Numbered from the stretch's first letter, positions 16,528 through 24,579 are shown. The stretch is 28,895 nucleotides of DNA from an uncultured Clostridia bacterium (GCA_944387905.1 CALXGU010000002.1:1-28895); one strand, 5' to 3'. Notes: a model not told the origin generated them from the sequence alone. Translations and numbers: made by a program.

Positions 16528-17040
16528 TTATTTAAAAAACAGTCGTACGAGCAATCCGGCTGTAATAAAAGCGGTAAAGTCTCCTATCAGCGCACAAGGT
16601 ATAGTATGTCTTGTTTTTTTGACTCCCGCCGCACCGTAATATACACTTACAGTATACATTGTAGTTTCGCTTGAGCCGAGCATTACCGCCGCCACCCTGC
16701 CTGTAAAGCTGTCCACGCCGAAGCTTTCAACAACTGTTTTAAAAAATGCCATCGCTCCCGAGCCCGACAGCGGTCGCAGAATCATAAGCGGAATCACCGC
16801 ATCCGGCAAACCTATAAGTGACGCAAAAGGCGACGCCGCAAAGCTCATTATATCCGACGCACCGGATGACATAAATATGCCTATCAAGAAAAACAGCGTA
16901 CAAAGAGTTGGCAAAATCGTCACCACCGTGCCCACGCCCTGCTTTGCTCCTTCAATAAACGCTTCAAATACGTTTACCCGCTTTATTATGCCTGCCGTTA
17001 TTATCACGGCTATAAGTGCCGGCATTATGTAGCTTTGCAA
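16528..17040 (-). CDS. spmB: Spore maturation protein B
   Basis: Membrane protein of the nucleoside-transporter-like (Gate) fold that works with SpmA in dehydration of the spore core. 170 residues with about five hydrophobic helices; VNVFEAFIEGAKQGVGTVVTILPTL, SGSGAMAF and GSSETTMYTVSVYYGAAGVKKTRHT (read in parts) are the family signatures. The reading starts at TTG (17040) after AAAGGG, or at the ATG at 17025, five codons in. The gene overlaps the end of spmA by about 77 bases in another frame, longer than usual for this pair, which suggests coupled translation or an extended SpmA tail. Confidence 0.93.
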   Translation of the reverse strand: MQSYIMPALIAVIITAGIIKRVNVFEAFIEGAKQGVGTVVTILPTLCTLFFLIGIFMSSGASDIMSFAASPFASLIGLPDAVIPLMILRPLSGSGAMAFFKTVVESFGVDSFTGRVAAVMLGSSETTMYTVSVYYGAAGVKKTRHTIPCALIGDFTAFITAGLLVRLFFK

Positions 17041-17599
17041 AATATTTTTCAGCCCTTTCGCATATTTTACAGCTTATTACCGCTGCCGTAAGCGATACAA
17101 CAGAACATATCCAAATACACGGAAGTATATCAAGCGGCGATACACTTTCGGCGCTTTTTCGTACCGCGGCTAGCGTCGTCGGCATAAACTGTATAGACGA
17201 TGTATTTATTACCACAAACAGGATCATCGCATTTGTCGCCGTATCACCTGCAGCCATTGATTTTACAGCACTGATTCCGTACGGTGTCGCCGCATTGCCC
17301 AGTCCTAAAAAATTGCAGGCGATATTCATTGTAATATCTGTCATGGTACTGCTGTCAAGCGGACCGAAGAGTCGTATCAGAACCGGTCGCAGAAGTCTTG
17401 ACAACAGTCTGCATAAACCTGCTCTGTTTGCTACGTTCATTAGCCCGCTGTATATTATTATTGCCGCTCCCATCGTAAGCGTAAATTCAATCGCTCGCTG
17501 TCCGCTTTCCAGTACCGCTCCTGTCAGCTCAGCCGTGTTTTTCTGTATCACTGCTGTTATAATCGAAAATAATATTAAAACATTAAAAAACTTACCCAT
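16964..17599 (-). CDS. spmA: Spore maturation protein A
   Basis: Partner of SpmB in spore core dehydration and heat resistance. 211 residues, several membrane helices; the signature MNIACNFLGLGNAATPYG and DTATNAMILFVVINTSSIQFMP (split here for length) matches the family, where MNIxANxLGLGNAATP is highly conserved. The last 25 or so residues (after about 185) are polar and run into the spmB gene. No clear Shine-Dalgarno is visible ahead of the ATG at 17599 (the upstream sequence is AT-rich). The gene begins the set spmA-spmB-pduL and is divergent from the AbrB-type regulator 95 bases away, which may govern timing of expression; that control is inferred. Confidence 0.92.
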   Translation of the reverse strand: MGKFFNVLILFSIITAVIQKNTAELTGAVLESGQRAIEFTLTMGAAIIIYSGLMNVANRAGLCRLLSRLLRPVLIRLFGPLDSSTMTDITMNIACNFLGLGNAATPYGISAVKSMAAGDTATNAMILFVVINTSSIQFMPTTLAAVRKSAESVSPLDILPCIWICSVVSLTAAVISCKICERAEKYFAKLHNAGTYSRDNNGRHNKAGKRI

Positions 17600-17635
17600 A
17601 ATAATTCGATAATTTTATAAAAAATAGATAGACTT

Positions 17636-17665
17636 TTGTATTTTTTTGTCGTATACTTATATAAT
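17636..17665 (+). promoter_or_regulatory. Sigma-A-like promoter of the AbrB-family gene
   Basis: TTGTAT (17636-17641), 18 bases, TATAAT (17660-17665), about 28 bases ahead of the start at 17694. Confidence 0.5.
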
Positions 17666-17693
17666 AAATGACAAATAACGAAGGAGCGGAAAA

Positions 17694-17936
17694 ATGAAAG
17701 CGACAGGAATTGTTAGAAAAATAGATGAGCTGGGGAGAATAGTGCTGCCTATAGAGCTCAGACGCACTCTTAACATCGGAATAAAAGATTCGCTGGAAAT
17801 TTTCGTCGATGGAGAGAGTATAGTTTTAAAGCAGTATCGTCCGTGTTGTATCTTCTGCGGCGAGGGCAACGATATAATCACTTACAAAGATAAAAATGTC
17901 TGCAAAAACTGCATACAAAAACTCAGCGAAAAATAA
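17694..17936 (+). CDS. AbrB/SpoVT-family transition regulator with C-terminal Cys motif
   Basis: 80 residues with a strong ribosome site (AAGGAG). Residues 1-47 form the swapped-hairpin AbrB DNA-binding domain (MKATGIVRKIDELGRIVLPI, then ELRRTLNIGIKDSLEIFVDG). Residues 50-75 carry C52-x2-C55 and C70-x2-C73, which may bind zinc or another metal as a small knuckle; this extended form is common in Clostridia AbrB-like proteins. AbrB proteins act as dimers or tetramers controlling stationary-phase and sporulation genes. It stands divergent to spmA-spmB and has its own terminator. Which genes it controls here cannot be seen. Confidence 0.93.
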   Translation: MKATGIVRKIDELGRIVLPIELRRTLNIGIKDSLEIFVDGESIVLKQYRPCCIFCGEGNDIITYKDKNVCKNCIQKLSEK

Positions 17937-17945
17937 TAACTTTTC

Positions 17946-17971
17946 AGAGTCCCGTAAGGGGCTCTTTTTTC
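17946..17971 (+). terminator. Intrinsic terminator after the AbrB-family gene
   Basis: AGAGTCCC and GGGGCTCT pair (one T-G wobble) around a GTAA loop, then a T run. It begins about ten bases after the stop. Confidence 0.88.
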
Positions 17972-17990
17972 TTGCATTATATATTTTTAT

Positions 17991-19070
17991 TTACTGTTCA
18001 TACGACCATATGGTCTGCATTATGACAGCGGGCATATCTTTTTTCAAATGAGCGTAAAACACGGTCAATATCCGTTTATTTTTCAGTTCAACTGAACACG
18101 GATAGCCCAGATCGGAAGATACAGTATCCTCATACAGCGTATAGTCTGTCTGCCATGTACGACCCCTGTCATGACTGAGCATAGCCTTGATTCCATACGG
18201 ATAGCATCGACAGCCGTAGACTGAAATCAATGTGCCGTCTGAATGCTGCATCAAATGTGCGGGAGCTCCGCCGTTTTCAGACAGCACAGGGTGAGGTCGT
18301 GTGAAAGTTTTACCATAATCTTCTGACTCACTCTGATAAACAGTAAATGTGTTTTTGCCCTGTACGCGTATATGTACAATTACAGTTTCGTTGTCAAGTA
18401 CAACAGCATTCGGCTCGCACAAAAACAAATCGCCTGTTATATCTTTTATCTCTCCTGTTTTATAATACGTTCCGTCAGGACGCAAAATATAGCTTTGCAG
18501 TGCCGGTCCGCAAAACTTTGAAGAGTCGGAACCGAATACTCTTCCGACATACAGCATATCCCCGTTCGGAAGCAGGCACGGTCCGTGCGGTGATGAAACC
18601 GGTATACGGTACAGTCCATCAAATGACCTGCCTGAATCACGGCTGATCGTAAAAACTGAACCCAAATAATCGGATTGTTTACATTTATTATCCGCAAATC
18701 CAATGTATGCGCTTTTGTATTCCGTTATATAGGCATTTTCTGTCACGTTCAGCTGTTTTCTTTGAAAATCAAAAGTATTATTAAAGCTGGTGACTACTAC
18801 GCCGCCATCTTTGAAAGTACATATACCACAGTCGCGGTCGTCCAGCGGCGTGTCTATTATGACTGCCGGATTGCTCCATGTCCCGCCTTCATTATCACTG
18901 TAACATATAATACCCTTCCCAAACGGACATATATGCCCCAGTCTGAACCCTGACGCAACCATCGCAAGTCTTCCGTCCTGCAGTCTAGCAACTGACGGCC
19001 ACGCAAAATAGTTATGTACTCCGGTTTTATTTTGACATATAACTCGTGTGTCGTGTATTCTTATCTTCAT
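17991..19070 (-). CDS. Asp-box (BNR) sialidase-like protein, probably cytoplasmic
   Basis: 359 residues of the six-bladed sialidase fold. Four Asp-box repeats (S-x-D-x-G-x-T-W/F) are visible: SDNEGGTW (58-65), SRDSGRSF (143-150), SEDYGKTF (249-256) and SHDRGRTW (299-306). Asp-boxes are structural and shared by many non-sialidases. The usual sialidase (F/Y)RIP motif near the N-terminus is not seen in position (the N-terminus reads FAWPSVARLQDG; a YRIP occurs at 154-157 only), so the substrate is uncertain. There is no signal peptide, which argues for an intracellular enzyme acting on imported sugars. GGAGG precedes the ATG and a promoter lies at 19107-19134. It is divergent from metG. Confidence 0.82.
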   Translation of the reverse strand: MKIRIHDTRVICQNKTGVHNYFAWPSVARLQDGRLAMVASGFRLGHICPFGKGIICYSDNEGGTWSNPAVIIDTPLDDRDCGICTFKDGGVVVTSFNNTFDFQRKQLNVTENAYITEYKSAYIGFADNKCKQSDYLGSVFTISRDSGRSFDGLYRIPVSSPHGPCLLPNGDMLYVGRVFGSDSSKFCGPALQSYILRPDGTYYKTGEIKDITGDLFLCEPNAVVLDNETVIVHIRVQGKNTFTVYQSESEDYGKTFTRPHPVLSENGGAPAHLMQHSDGTLISVYGCRCYPYGIKAMLSHDRGRTWQTDYTLYEDTVSSDLGYPCSVELKNKRILTVFYAHLKKDMPAVIMQTIWSYEQ

Positions 19071-19106
19071 TTTGCCGCCTCCTCAGATTTTATGATTCAT
19101 AACTTC

Positions 19107-19134
19107 ATTATAAAACAAAATGAAAATATTTCAA
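19107..19134 (-). promoter_or_regulatory. Sigma-A-type promoter of the sialidase-like gene
   Basis: TTGAAA (19134-19129), 16 bases, TATAAT (19112-19107) on the minus strand, about 37 bases ahead of the start. Confidence 0.7.
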
Positions 19135-19173
19135 CACCGCCGGTTTAATGTACAGCTTTTATTTTTTATATTA

Positions 19174-19202
19174 TTGATTTATCGCTCCTTTTATTATATA
19201 CT
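19174..19202 (+). promoter_or_regulatory. Sigma-A-type promoter of metG
   Basis: TTGATT (19174-19179), 17 bases, TATACT (19197-19202). Transcription would start near 19209, which rules out translation from an upstream in-frame ATG at 19120. The leader would be only about 13 bases, and no T-box is present. Confidence 0.65.
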
Positions 19203-19221
19203 ATATAGAAAAGGGAAAATT

Positions 19222-21159
19222 ATGAAAGGAATTTTTACTGTGAGCAAAAAGTTTTATATATCGACGGCTATCGCCTATACATCAGGCAAGCCGCATATCG
19301 GGAACACATATGAGATCGTTCTTGCGGACAGCGTCGCAAGATACAAACGCATGCAGGGTTATGATGTTTATTTCCAGACCGGAACAGACGAACACGGTGA
19401 AAAAATCCAGCAAAAAGCCGAAGCGGCAGGCATCTCGCCCCAGCAGTTTGTTGATAATGTAGCCGCTCAGATAAAGGATATCTGGGATATCATGAACACG
19501 ACCTATGACAGATTTGTCAGAACTACCGACAAATCCCATGAGGAAAAAATCCAGAAAATATTCAATAAGCTTTATGAGCAGGGCGACATATATAAAGGCG
19601 CCTATGAAGGAATGTACTGTACCCCGTGCGAATCTTTCTTTACTGAAAGTCAGCTTGTTGACGGAAAATGCCCGGACTGCGGAAGAGAAGTTCATAAAGC
19701 TAAGGAAGAGGCATACTTTTTCAAACTCTCCAAGTATGCAGACCGTCTGGAACAGTATATAGAACAGCACCCGAATTTTATACAGCCGCCTGCTCGTAAA
19801 AACGAGATGATTAATAATTTTATCAAACCCGGTCTGTCTGATCTGTGCGTCACCCGCACCTCTTTCAACTGGGGCATACCCGTTACCTTTGATCCAAAGC
19901 ACGTTGTGTACGTATGGATAGACGCACTTTCCAACTATATTACAAACATTGGCTACGACCCGGACGGCAATCATTCAGAGGAATACAAAAAGTACTGGCC
20001 ATGTGATCTTCATCTTATCGGCAAGGATATCGTAAGATTCCATACCATTTACTGGCCGATACTTCTTATGGCTCTGAACCAGCCTCTGCCCAAACAGGTG
20101 TTCGGTCATCCGTGGCTTATTATGAGTGACGGCAAGATGAGCAAATCAAAAGGCAACGTCATCTACGCCGACGATCTTGTAAAACTGTTCGGAGTGGACG
20201 CGGTAAGGTATTTTGTACTTCATGAGATTCCTTTTGCAAATGACGGGGTAATCTCCTATGAACTGATAATCGAGCGTATCAACTCAGAACTTGCTAACAT
20301 ACTCGGAAATCTTGTGAACCGTACTATCACCATGAGCCGTAAGTATTTTGACGGAATCGTGAGCCATGGCACGACAGATGGTATAGACAGTCAGCTTATT
20401 GACCTTGCTCTTGAGACGCCGAAACTTGTAGAAGAGCATATGAATACCATGCACGTTGCTGACGCAATAGACGATATTTTTGCTCTGCTCAGACGCGCAA
20501 ATAAGTATATAGACGAGACAGAGCCGTGGATACTGGGAAGACCGGACGGCGACCATCAGAGACTTAAGGAAGTGCTCTATAACCTTATAGAGACTATTCG
20601 TTTCTGTGCAGTACTCCTGTCTCCGTTTATGCCCGACACATCCAAGGCGATCCATGAACAGCTCAACCTTAAAGACGGCTCTCTTGAGTCTCTGACTCAG
20701 TTCGGCGCCGTTAAGGACGGACATGTTCTGGGTGAAAACACCATACTTTTCGCAAGGATCGACGCCCAGAAAATGCTCAAGGAAATAGAGGCTGAAAACA
20801 ATAACAAAACTGAAAAAGCCGAAAAACCTAAAGAGGAACAAATAAAAATAGAGGATTTTGCCAAGGTGTCGCTGCGCGCTGCAAAGATTATAAGCTGTGA
20901 AAAGCTGGAAAAGAGCGACAAGCTTTTGGTATTGAAGGTAGATAACGGATTTGAGACAAAGCAGATTCTATCCGCAGTAGCTCAGTATTACAAGCCTGAA
21001 GAGCTCACCGGCAAAACAATAGCTCTTGTAGACAATCTCGCGCCTGCAAAGCTGCGCGGTCAGACCTCGCAGGGCATGCTTCTTGCAGCAGATACACCGG
21101 ACGGAGTGAAAATTTTGTTCCTTGACGACAGCATCCCAGCAGGTTCTAAAATAAGATGA
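19222..21159 (+). CDS. metG: Methionyl-tRNA synthetase
   Basis: Charges tRNA-Met with methionine in the cytoplasm. 645 residues from the ATG at 19222 (AAGGG upstream); a GTG at 19240 with AAGGA is an alternative that would start nearer the family's usual FYIST beginning. The class I site reads PHIGNTY (HIGH as HIGN, residues 25-28) and KMSKS (305-309). A zinc knuckle has C133-x2-C136 and C150-x2-C153. WIDALSNYI and the tRNA-binding helices follow, and a C-terminal EMAP/tRNA-binding domain runs from about 545 to the end (DFAKVSLRAAKIISCEKLEK; LRGQTSQGMLLAA). The stop overlaps the TatD start by four bases (ATGA), so the genes are coupled. Confidence 0.97.
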   Translation: MKGIFTVSKKFYISTAIAYTSGKPHIGNTYEIVLADSVARYKRMQGYDVYFQTGTDEHGEKIQQKAEAAGISPQQFVDNVAAQIKDIWDIMNTTYDRFVRTTDKSHEEKIQKIFNKLYEQGDIYKGAYEGMYCTPCESFFTESQLVDGKCPDCGREVHKAKEEAYFFKLSKYADRLEQYIEQHPNFIQPPARKNEMINNFIKPGLSDLCVTRTSFNWGIPVTFDPKHVVYVWIDALSNYITNIGYDPDGNHSEEYKKYWPCDLHLIGKDIVRFHTIYWPILLMALNQPLPKQVFGHPWLIMSDGKMSKSKGNVIYADDLVKLFGVDAVRYFVLHEIPFANDGVISYELIIERINSELANILGNLVNRTITMSRKYFDGIVSHGTTDGIDSQLIDLALETPKLVEEHMNTMHVADAIDDIFALLRRANKYIDETEPWILGRPDGDHQRLKEVLYNLIETIRFCAVLLSPFMPDTSKAIHEQLNLKDGSLESLTQFGAVKDGHVLGENTILFARIDAQKMLKEIEAENNNKTEKAEKPKEEQIKIEDFAKVSLRAAKIISCEKLEKSDKLLVLKVDNGFETKQILSAVAQYYKPEELTGKTIALVDNLAPAKLRGQTSQGMLLAADTPDGVKILFLDDSIPAGSKIR

Positions 21160-21920
21160 CAGGTTTGATCGATACTCACTGCCATCTGTATGAGCCGGAC
21201 TATGACGGTTTCCGCGATGAGCTCATTATGCAGCTGCCTCAGAACGGAGTCGCAAAGGCGATTTGTGTCGGATGCAATATCGAAACCACCCTGCAGTCTA
21301 TTGAGCTTGCAGAAAAATATGACTTTATATTTGCACAGGCGGGCTTTCATCCATGCGATACAGCTGATATAAACCTAGAGATGTGGCAGCAAATGCAGCA
21401 GCTTGCAAGACATCCGAAAGTAGTCGCAGTCGGGGAAATAGGACTGGACTATCACTGGGACTCCTCACCGAGGGATACTCAAAAATACTGGTTTGCAAAA
21501 CAGATAGATTTTGCAAACGATATCGGCCTTCCGGTAGTCATACATTCCCGGGACGCCACGGCGGACACTCTCAGTACGGTCAGAGAGCACACTCCCAAAA
21601 AAGGGGTTTTTCACTGTTTTTCGGGCTCGCCGGAAACGATGAAACAAGTACTGGACATGGGGCTGTCTGTGTCGCTGGGCGGAGTTGTCACATTTAAAAA
21701 CGCCAAAAACGCAGTCGAATGTGCAAGACAAATACCGCTTGACAGACTCTTGCTCGAAACCGACTGCCCGTATCTTGCGCCGGAACCGTTTCGCGGCAAG
21801 CTCAACCGTCCTGATTATACTCTGTATGTCGCCCAAAAAATTGCTCAGCTCAGAGACATGCAAACTCAGCAGATAATAGACATAACCGCTAAAAACGCAG
21901 AGAGGATGTTTAATATTTGA
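21156..21920 (+). CDS. TatD-family metal-dependent hydrolase/nuclease
   Basis: 254 residues. Metal ligands of the TatD family are all in place: DTHCHL (His8, His10), GEIGLDYH (Glu94), VIHSRDA (His130), FHCFSG (His153) and ETDCPYLAPEP (Asp203). Family members are 3'-5' exonucleases or related hydrolases acting on DNA or RNA; a metG-tatD pair is common in Firmicutes. Translation starts at the ATG overlapping the metG stop. The last residues, ITAKNAERMFNI, are the usual C-terminus, and the next gene begins at the overlapping TTG. Substrate is not determined by the sequence. Confidence 0.95.
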   Translation: MTGLIDTHCHLYEPDYDGFRDELIMQLPQNGVAKAICVGCNIETTLQSIELAEKYDFIFAQAGFHPCDTADINLEMWQQMQQLARHPKVVAVGEIGLDYHWDSSPRDTQKYWFAKQIDFANDIGLPVVIHSRDATADTLSTVREHTPKKGVFHCFSGSPETMKQVLDMGLSVSLGGVVTFKNAKNAVECARQIPLDRLLLETDCPYLAPEPFRGKLNRPDYTLYVAQKIAQLRDMQTQQIIDITAKNAERMFNI

Positions 21921-22906
21921 AAAACTGCATGCTTGATATCAGACGTCTGCCCGTTTCGGTTTTTTCCGGAGCGTACGACAGCAAAAGCCATGTCCAGGGT
22001 ATAGCTACAGACGGGAAATATATGTACTTTTCCTTCACAACTTTTTTGCTCAAAACCGATATGAGCGGCAAAGCGGTAGGCTCGGTCAATGGCATTACCG
22101 GACATCTGGGCTGTATTGCGTACAGAAACGGCTTTATATACGGCTCGCTTGAATACAAAAGCGATATCATAGGCGCTCAAATACTTGAACGGCTCGGCAC
22201 AAACTCATCGTTTCACGACACGTTTTTTGTTATAAGATTTGACACCGGCAAAATCACGAAAATGAATATAGACGCCGGAAGTGACGGTGTGGCGTCAGCT
22301 GTCGCGCTGAGCGACGTCTATGACGATTACTCTTACAAAAATCACAGATACGGCTGCAGCGGAATTGACGGTATTACGGTCTGCAGCTATACTGCTCCGG
22401 AGGAATCGGTCTTTGTGGCGTACGGCATATACGGTGATATCTCCCGTGATGACAACGATAATCAAATAATACTCAGGTTCAGCGCAGACAAACTGGACGA
22501 CGCGCTTTTGCCGTTTTGCCTGGATCAGCCGGAAAAAATAAATCACATTACGGCAGACGAAAAAATTTTTGTGTACACAGGAAACACCGAATACGGTATA
22601 CAAAACCTGGAATATGATCCATACACAAACAAACTTATCGCCGCTGTTTATCCCGGTAAAAAGCCACAGTTTGAAAACCACAGGCTTTTCCTTATAGATC
22701 TTGAAACGGAGCACTTAAAAACGGCAAATCAGCGCCGCTACGGTATAGACAGCGTGCGCGGATTCGATTTTCCGCCGGGTGCTACCGGTATTATAGCGCT
22801 TGGCGGCGGATACTATTATTTTTCCGACGACGGCAGCGACAGCGGCAAGTATTATACCTACGTAAAAATGTACAGATACGTCAAGGACGGATTTCTGACT
22901 GTTTAA
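21917..22906 (+). CDS. Uncharacterised protein, probably beta-propeller-like
   Basis: 329 residues read from TTG at 21917, whose bases overlap the TatD stop; AGAGG lies ten bases ahead. No signal peptide or membrane segment. The sequence alternates short strand-like stretches with repeated turns: HVQGIATDGKYMYFSFTTFL near the N-terminus, LGCIAYRNGFIYGSLEY, VFVAYGIYGDI, IQNLEYDPYTNKLIAAVYPG and ALGGGYYYFSDDG. The spacing resembles blades of a propeller, and the first stretch resembles opening strands of phytase- or lyase-like propellers. No catalytic motif was recognised. It is the last gene of the metG-tatD operon and ends at a terminator. Function unknown; gene status is supported by coupling and by consistent sequence character. 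Confidence 0.75.
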   Translation: MKNCMLDIRRLPVSVFSGAYDSKSHVQGIATDGKYMYFSFTTFLLKTDMSGKAVGSVNGITGHLGCIAYRNGFIYGSLEYKSDIIGAQILERLGTNSSFHDTFFVIRFDTGKITKMNIDAGSDGVASAVALSDVYDDYSYKNHRYGCSGIDGITVCSYTAPEESVFVAYGIYGDISRDDNDNQIILRFSADKLDDALLPFCLDQPEKINHITADEKIFVYTGNTEYGIQNLEYDPYTNKLIAAVYPGKKPQFENHRLFLIDLETEHLKTANQRRYGIDSVRGFDFPPGATGIIALGGGYYYFSDDGSDSGKYYTYVKMYRYVKDGFLTV

Positions 22907-22910
22907 AAAC

Positions 22911-22946
22911 ATAAACACCCCTGCAAATATTTGCAGGGGTGTTTAT
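22911..22946 (+). terminator. Intrinsic terminator after the metG operon
   Basis: A perfect 36-base palindrome: ATAAACACCCCTGCAAAT (22911-22928) followed directly by its complement (22929-22946), then TTTTC. The inner bases would form the loop. Confidence 0.88.
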
Positions 22947-23001
22947 TTTCACAAAAGACGGTTCAGAGCGCAAAACAGTAAAGCTCAGTCCCGCAAAACC
23001 G

Positions 23002-23514
23002 TCATTTATTAAGTCTGTAAGACACACCCGTCTGAAAAAAAGCCAGCAGACCCTGAAATAAAAACGGGCGCGGGTCCTCCTTTTCCCAATACTCAGACAT
23101 AAGACTCAAAAACCTGCTGAACATACTGTCTTCAAGCTGATGCAGTCTCTGCGCGCCGTCGCTGTCAAGACCGAGTATATCCGCAGCAAGCGCAGGTATA
23201 TTGCGCTGAGATGCGAGTATGGTATCAACTGCGCCTGTCTTTATCTGCGCAATATCCTTGTCCCATGCGTCCGCATAGGCTATACCGCCGCAGAACGCTA
23301 TGCACGCAACGTTATAATAAAACATCTGCGCGTCATTCTTGAACGCCTCCTTGAGCGGCACATCCCTTAGCCAAGTCATTATAAAACGCTTGCCGCGCTC
23401 TAACAGATCGGGGATTATAACCATATCTGCAGTCTTGATCCCCGATTCTTTGGCTATCTTATGAAGTTCTATATTACAGCTGTTGAAAAAATCCGATTTA
23501 TACTGTTCCATCAT
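23002..23514 (-). CDS. Unknown protein coupled to an AraC-type regulator
   Basis: 170 residues, all-helical by appearance, no membrane segment or signal. AGGAG precedes its start ATGATG, and the AraC-gene stop TGA overlaps that start, so translation is coupled. I do not recognise the family. Features seen: MEQYKSDFFNSCNIELHKIAKE, a Gly-rich middle (NVACIAFCGGIAYADAW, about 68-84) and a helical C-terminus ending in FLFQGLLAFFQTGVSYRLNK. A nested inverted repeat (GACGGTT at 22957-22963 with AACCGTC at 22997-23003) and a TTTTG tail follow on the minus strand and may be its terminator. A small-molecule or protein partner role for the regulator is possible but not shown. Confidence 0.7.
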   Translation of the reverse strand: MMEQYKSDFFNSCNIELHKIAKESGIKTADMVIIPDLLERGKRFIMTWLRDVPLKEAFKNDAQMFYYNVACIAFCGGIAYADAWDKDIAQIKTGAVDTILASQRNIPALAADILGLDSDGAQRLHQLEDSMFSRFLSLMSEYWEKEDPRPFLFQGLLAFFQTGVSYRLNK

Positions 23515-24395
23515 ATGTCTTCTCCTGACTTTTCGAGATTTGCGCGCACCGACAGCGAATACTCGGTCGGGGTCATTTTGGCAATACGGCGGAACACTGT
23601 GGTAAAATATTGAGATGTACTGAATGCCAAAATATCCGCTATTTCGGTAAAGTTATAATTGCCCTCTCGTATCATCTGCTTTGCGGCGTCTATTTTCAGT
23701 CTTGTGAAATATTCCATGGCTCCGCAGTCCATCTGTTCTCTGAAAAGCTTTTTTATCACCGATGCAGAAAGGTTGAACTGTTTCATTATATCCTCAAATC
23801 TAAGTCTGTTTTGGATATTCTTTTCAAGATATTCACATATACGCGCAAGCAGCCTGCCGCTTTCCGCCTTTTTGACAGGTGCAGTGCTTTTATTGCCTCG
23901 TATCAGCAATATCAACAGCTGTTCTATATAAATTCGTATAAGCTGCTCGCAGCCGTATGCTCCGCTGCCCGATTTTTCCATCCTGCGGGTAAAGGGTATG
24001 CCAAGAGGAGTAGAAAAAGCATCGAGCGACTCCTTGATGATATTGCCTATAAGCCGCCGCTCCTCGCTGCCGCAGGTGATGACCATTCCCGCAATCGGCA
24101 TAAGCTCACGGCAGTCACAGTCAAAAGATATTATTACCGAATTTGCCGCATGCTCTCCGTCGCACCTCAGATTATGAAATTCGTTCGGCTTGTGTATATA
24201 CATCTGCCCGACCTCAAGCTCTATTTCTTTCGATCCCGCCGTTATATACAGTCTTTTTTTATCGGCATACACAATTTCCCAAAAATCATGTATTTCTCCA
24301 GAATACTCAAAATCTTTAGTATATTCAAAATAATGCACTGTGTATATCCCGTCTATTTTTACGCTGCTGCTGAGCATTGTTTTAGAATATTCCAT
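23511..24395 (-). CDS. AraC-family transcriptional regulator (cupin plus AraC HTH)
   Basis: 294 residues. The N-terminal cupin-like sensor (about 15-130) shows HDFWEIVYADKKRLYITAG and LEVGQMYIHKPNEFHNLRC, typical of carbohydrate-type AraC regulators. The C-terminal double helix-turn-helix (about 190-290) shows RFEDIMKQFNLSASVIKKLF, then FTEIADILAFSTSQYFTTVF and MTPTEYSLSVR. GGGGA is placed ahead of the ATG. A TTGCAA/TATAAT promoter lies at 24449-24477 on the minus strand, overlapping the 22-bp inverted repeat. Divergent orientation to the nagB operon suggests it controls amino-sugar use. The ligand is unknown. Confidence 0.92.
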   Translation of the reverse strand: MEYSKTMLSSSVKIDGIYTVHYFEYTKDFEYSGEIHDFWEIVYADKKRLYITAGSKEIELEVGQMYIHKPNEFHNLRCDGEHAANSVIISFDCDCRELMPIAGMVITCGSEERRLIGNIIKESLDAFSTPLGIPFTRRMEKSGSGAYGCEQLIRIYIEQLLILLIRGNKSTAPVKKAESGRLLARICEYLEKNIQNRLRFEDIMKQFNLSASVIKKLFREQMDCGAMEYFTRLKIDAAKQMIREGNYNFTEIADILAFSTSQYFTTVFRRIAKMTPTEYSLSVRANLEKSGEDI

Positions 24396-24432
24396 GAATT
24401 TTCCCCAACTTTCAAATTGTCATGCCGCTTTA

Positions 24433-24499
24433 TTATAATTTTGGTTTTATTATAATCTGTTTGTTTATAATTTGCAATATAATAAAACCAAAATTATAA
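24433..24499. promoter_or_regulatory. Perfect 22-bp inverted repeat, candidate operator of the AraC/nagB divergent region
   Basis: 24433-24454 is the exact reverse complement of 24478-24499; the arms are separated by 23 bases. Each arm contains TTTTGGTTTTAT flanked by TTATAA-type ends. The pair lies between the divergent AraC and nagB genes and overlaps the AraC-side promoter. A role as a binding site for the AraC protein is inferred from position. Confidence 0.6.
24449..24477 (-). promoter_or_regulatory. Promoter of the AraC-family gene
   Basis: TTGCAA (24477-24472), 17 bases, TATAAT (24454-24449) on the minus strand. The -10 lies in the left arm of the inverted repeat, which would allow direct repression. 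Confidence 0.55.
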
Positions 24500-24538
24500 A
24501 ACAAGAGGCTTAACTTATAAGCCAAATTTTGAAATATA

Positions 24539-24547
24539 TGCTATAAT
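24539..24547 (+). promoter_or_regulatory. Extended -10 promoter of the nagB operon
   Basis: TGCTATAAT, an extended -10, with no good -35 (AAGCCA at 17 bases). A weak -35 is what an activator-dependent promoter often shows. The leader to 24652 is about 100 bases. Confidence 0.5.
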
Positions 24548-24579
24548 GTTGCTTGTAAAGGATTGAAATGTTCGGTGAA

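Noticed and set aside
17016..17612. A 198-codon reading frame opposite spmA
   Set aside because: It lies fully antisense to a gene with strong family signatures, has no ribosome site and no recognisable domain.
19120..19221. An N-terminal extension of metG to an upstream ATG
   Set aside because: The promoter at 19174-19202 lies inside it, and the extension has no ribosome site and no family match.
19294..19305. HIGN in place of HIGH in methionyl-tRNA synthetase as a defect
   Set aside because: This variant occurs in many Clostridia MetG proteins as I recall, and every other motif is intact.
23610..24455. A 281-codon reading frame opposite the AraC gene
   Set aside because: It is a shadow of the AraC gene, rich in Cys/Tyr/Phe as typical antisense translations are, and has no ribosome site.
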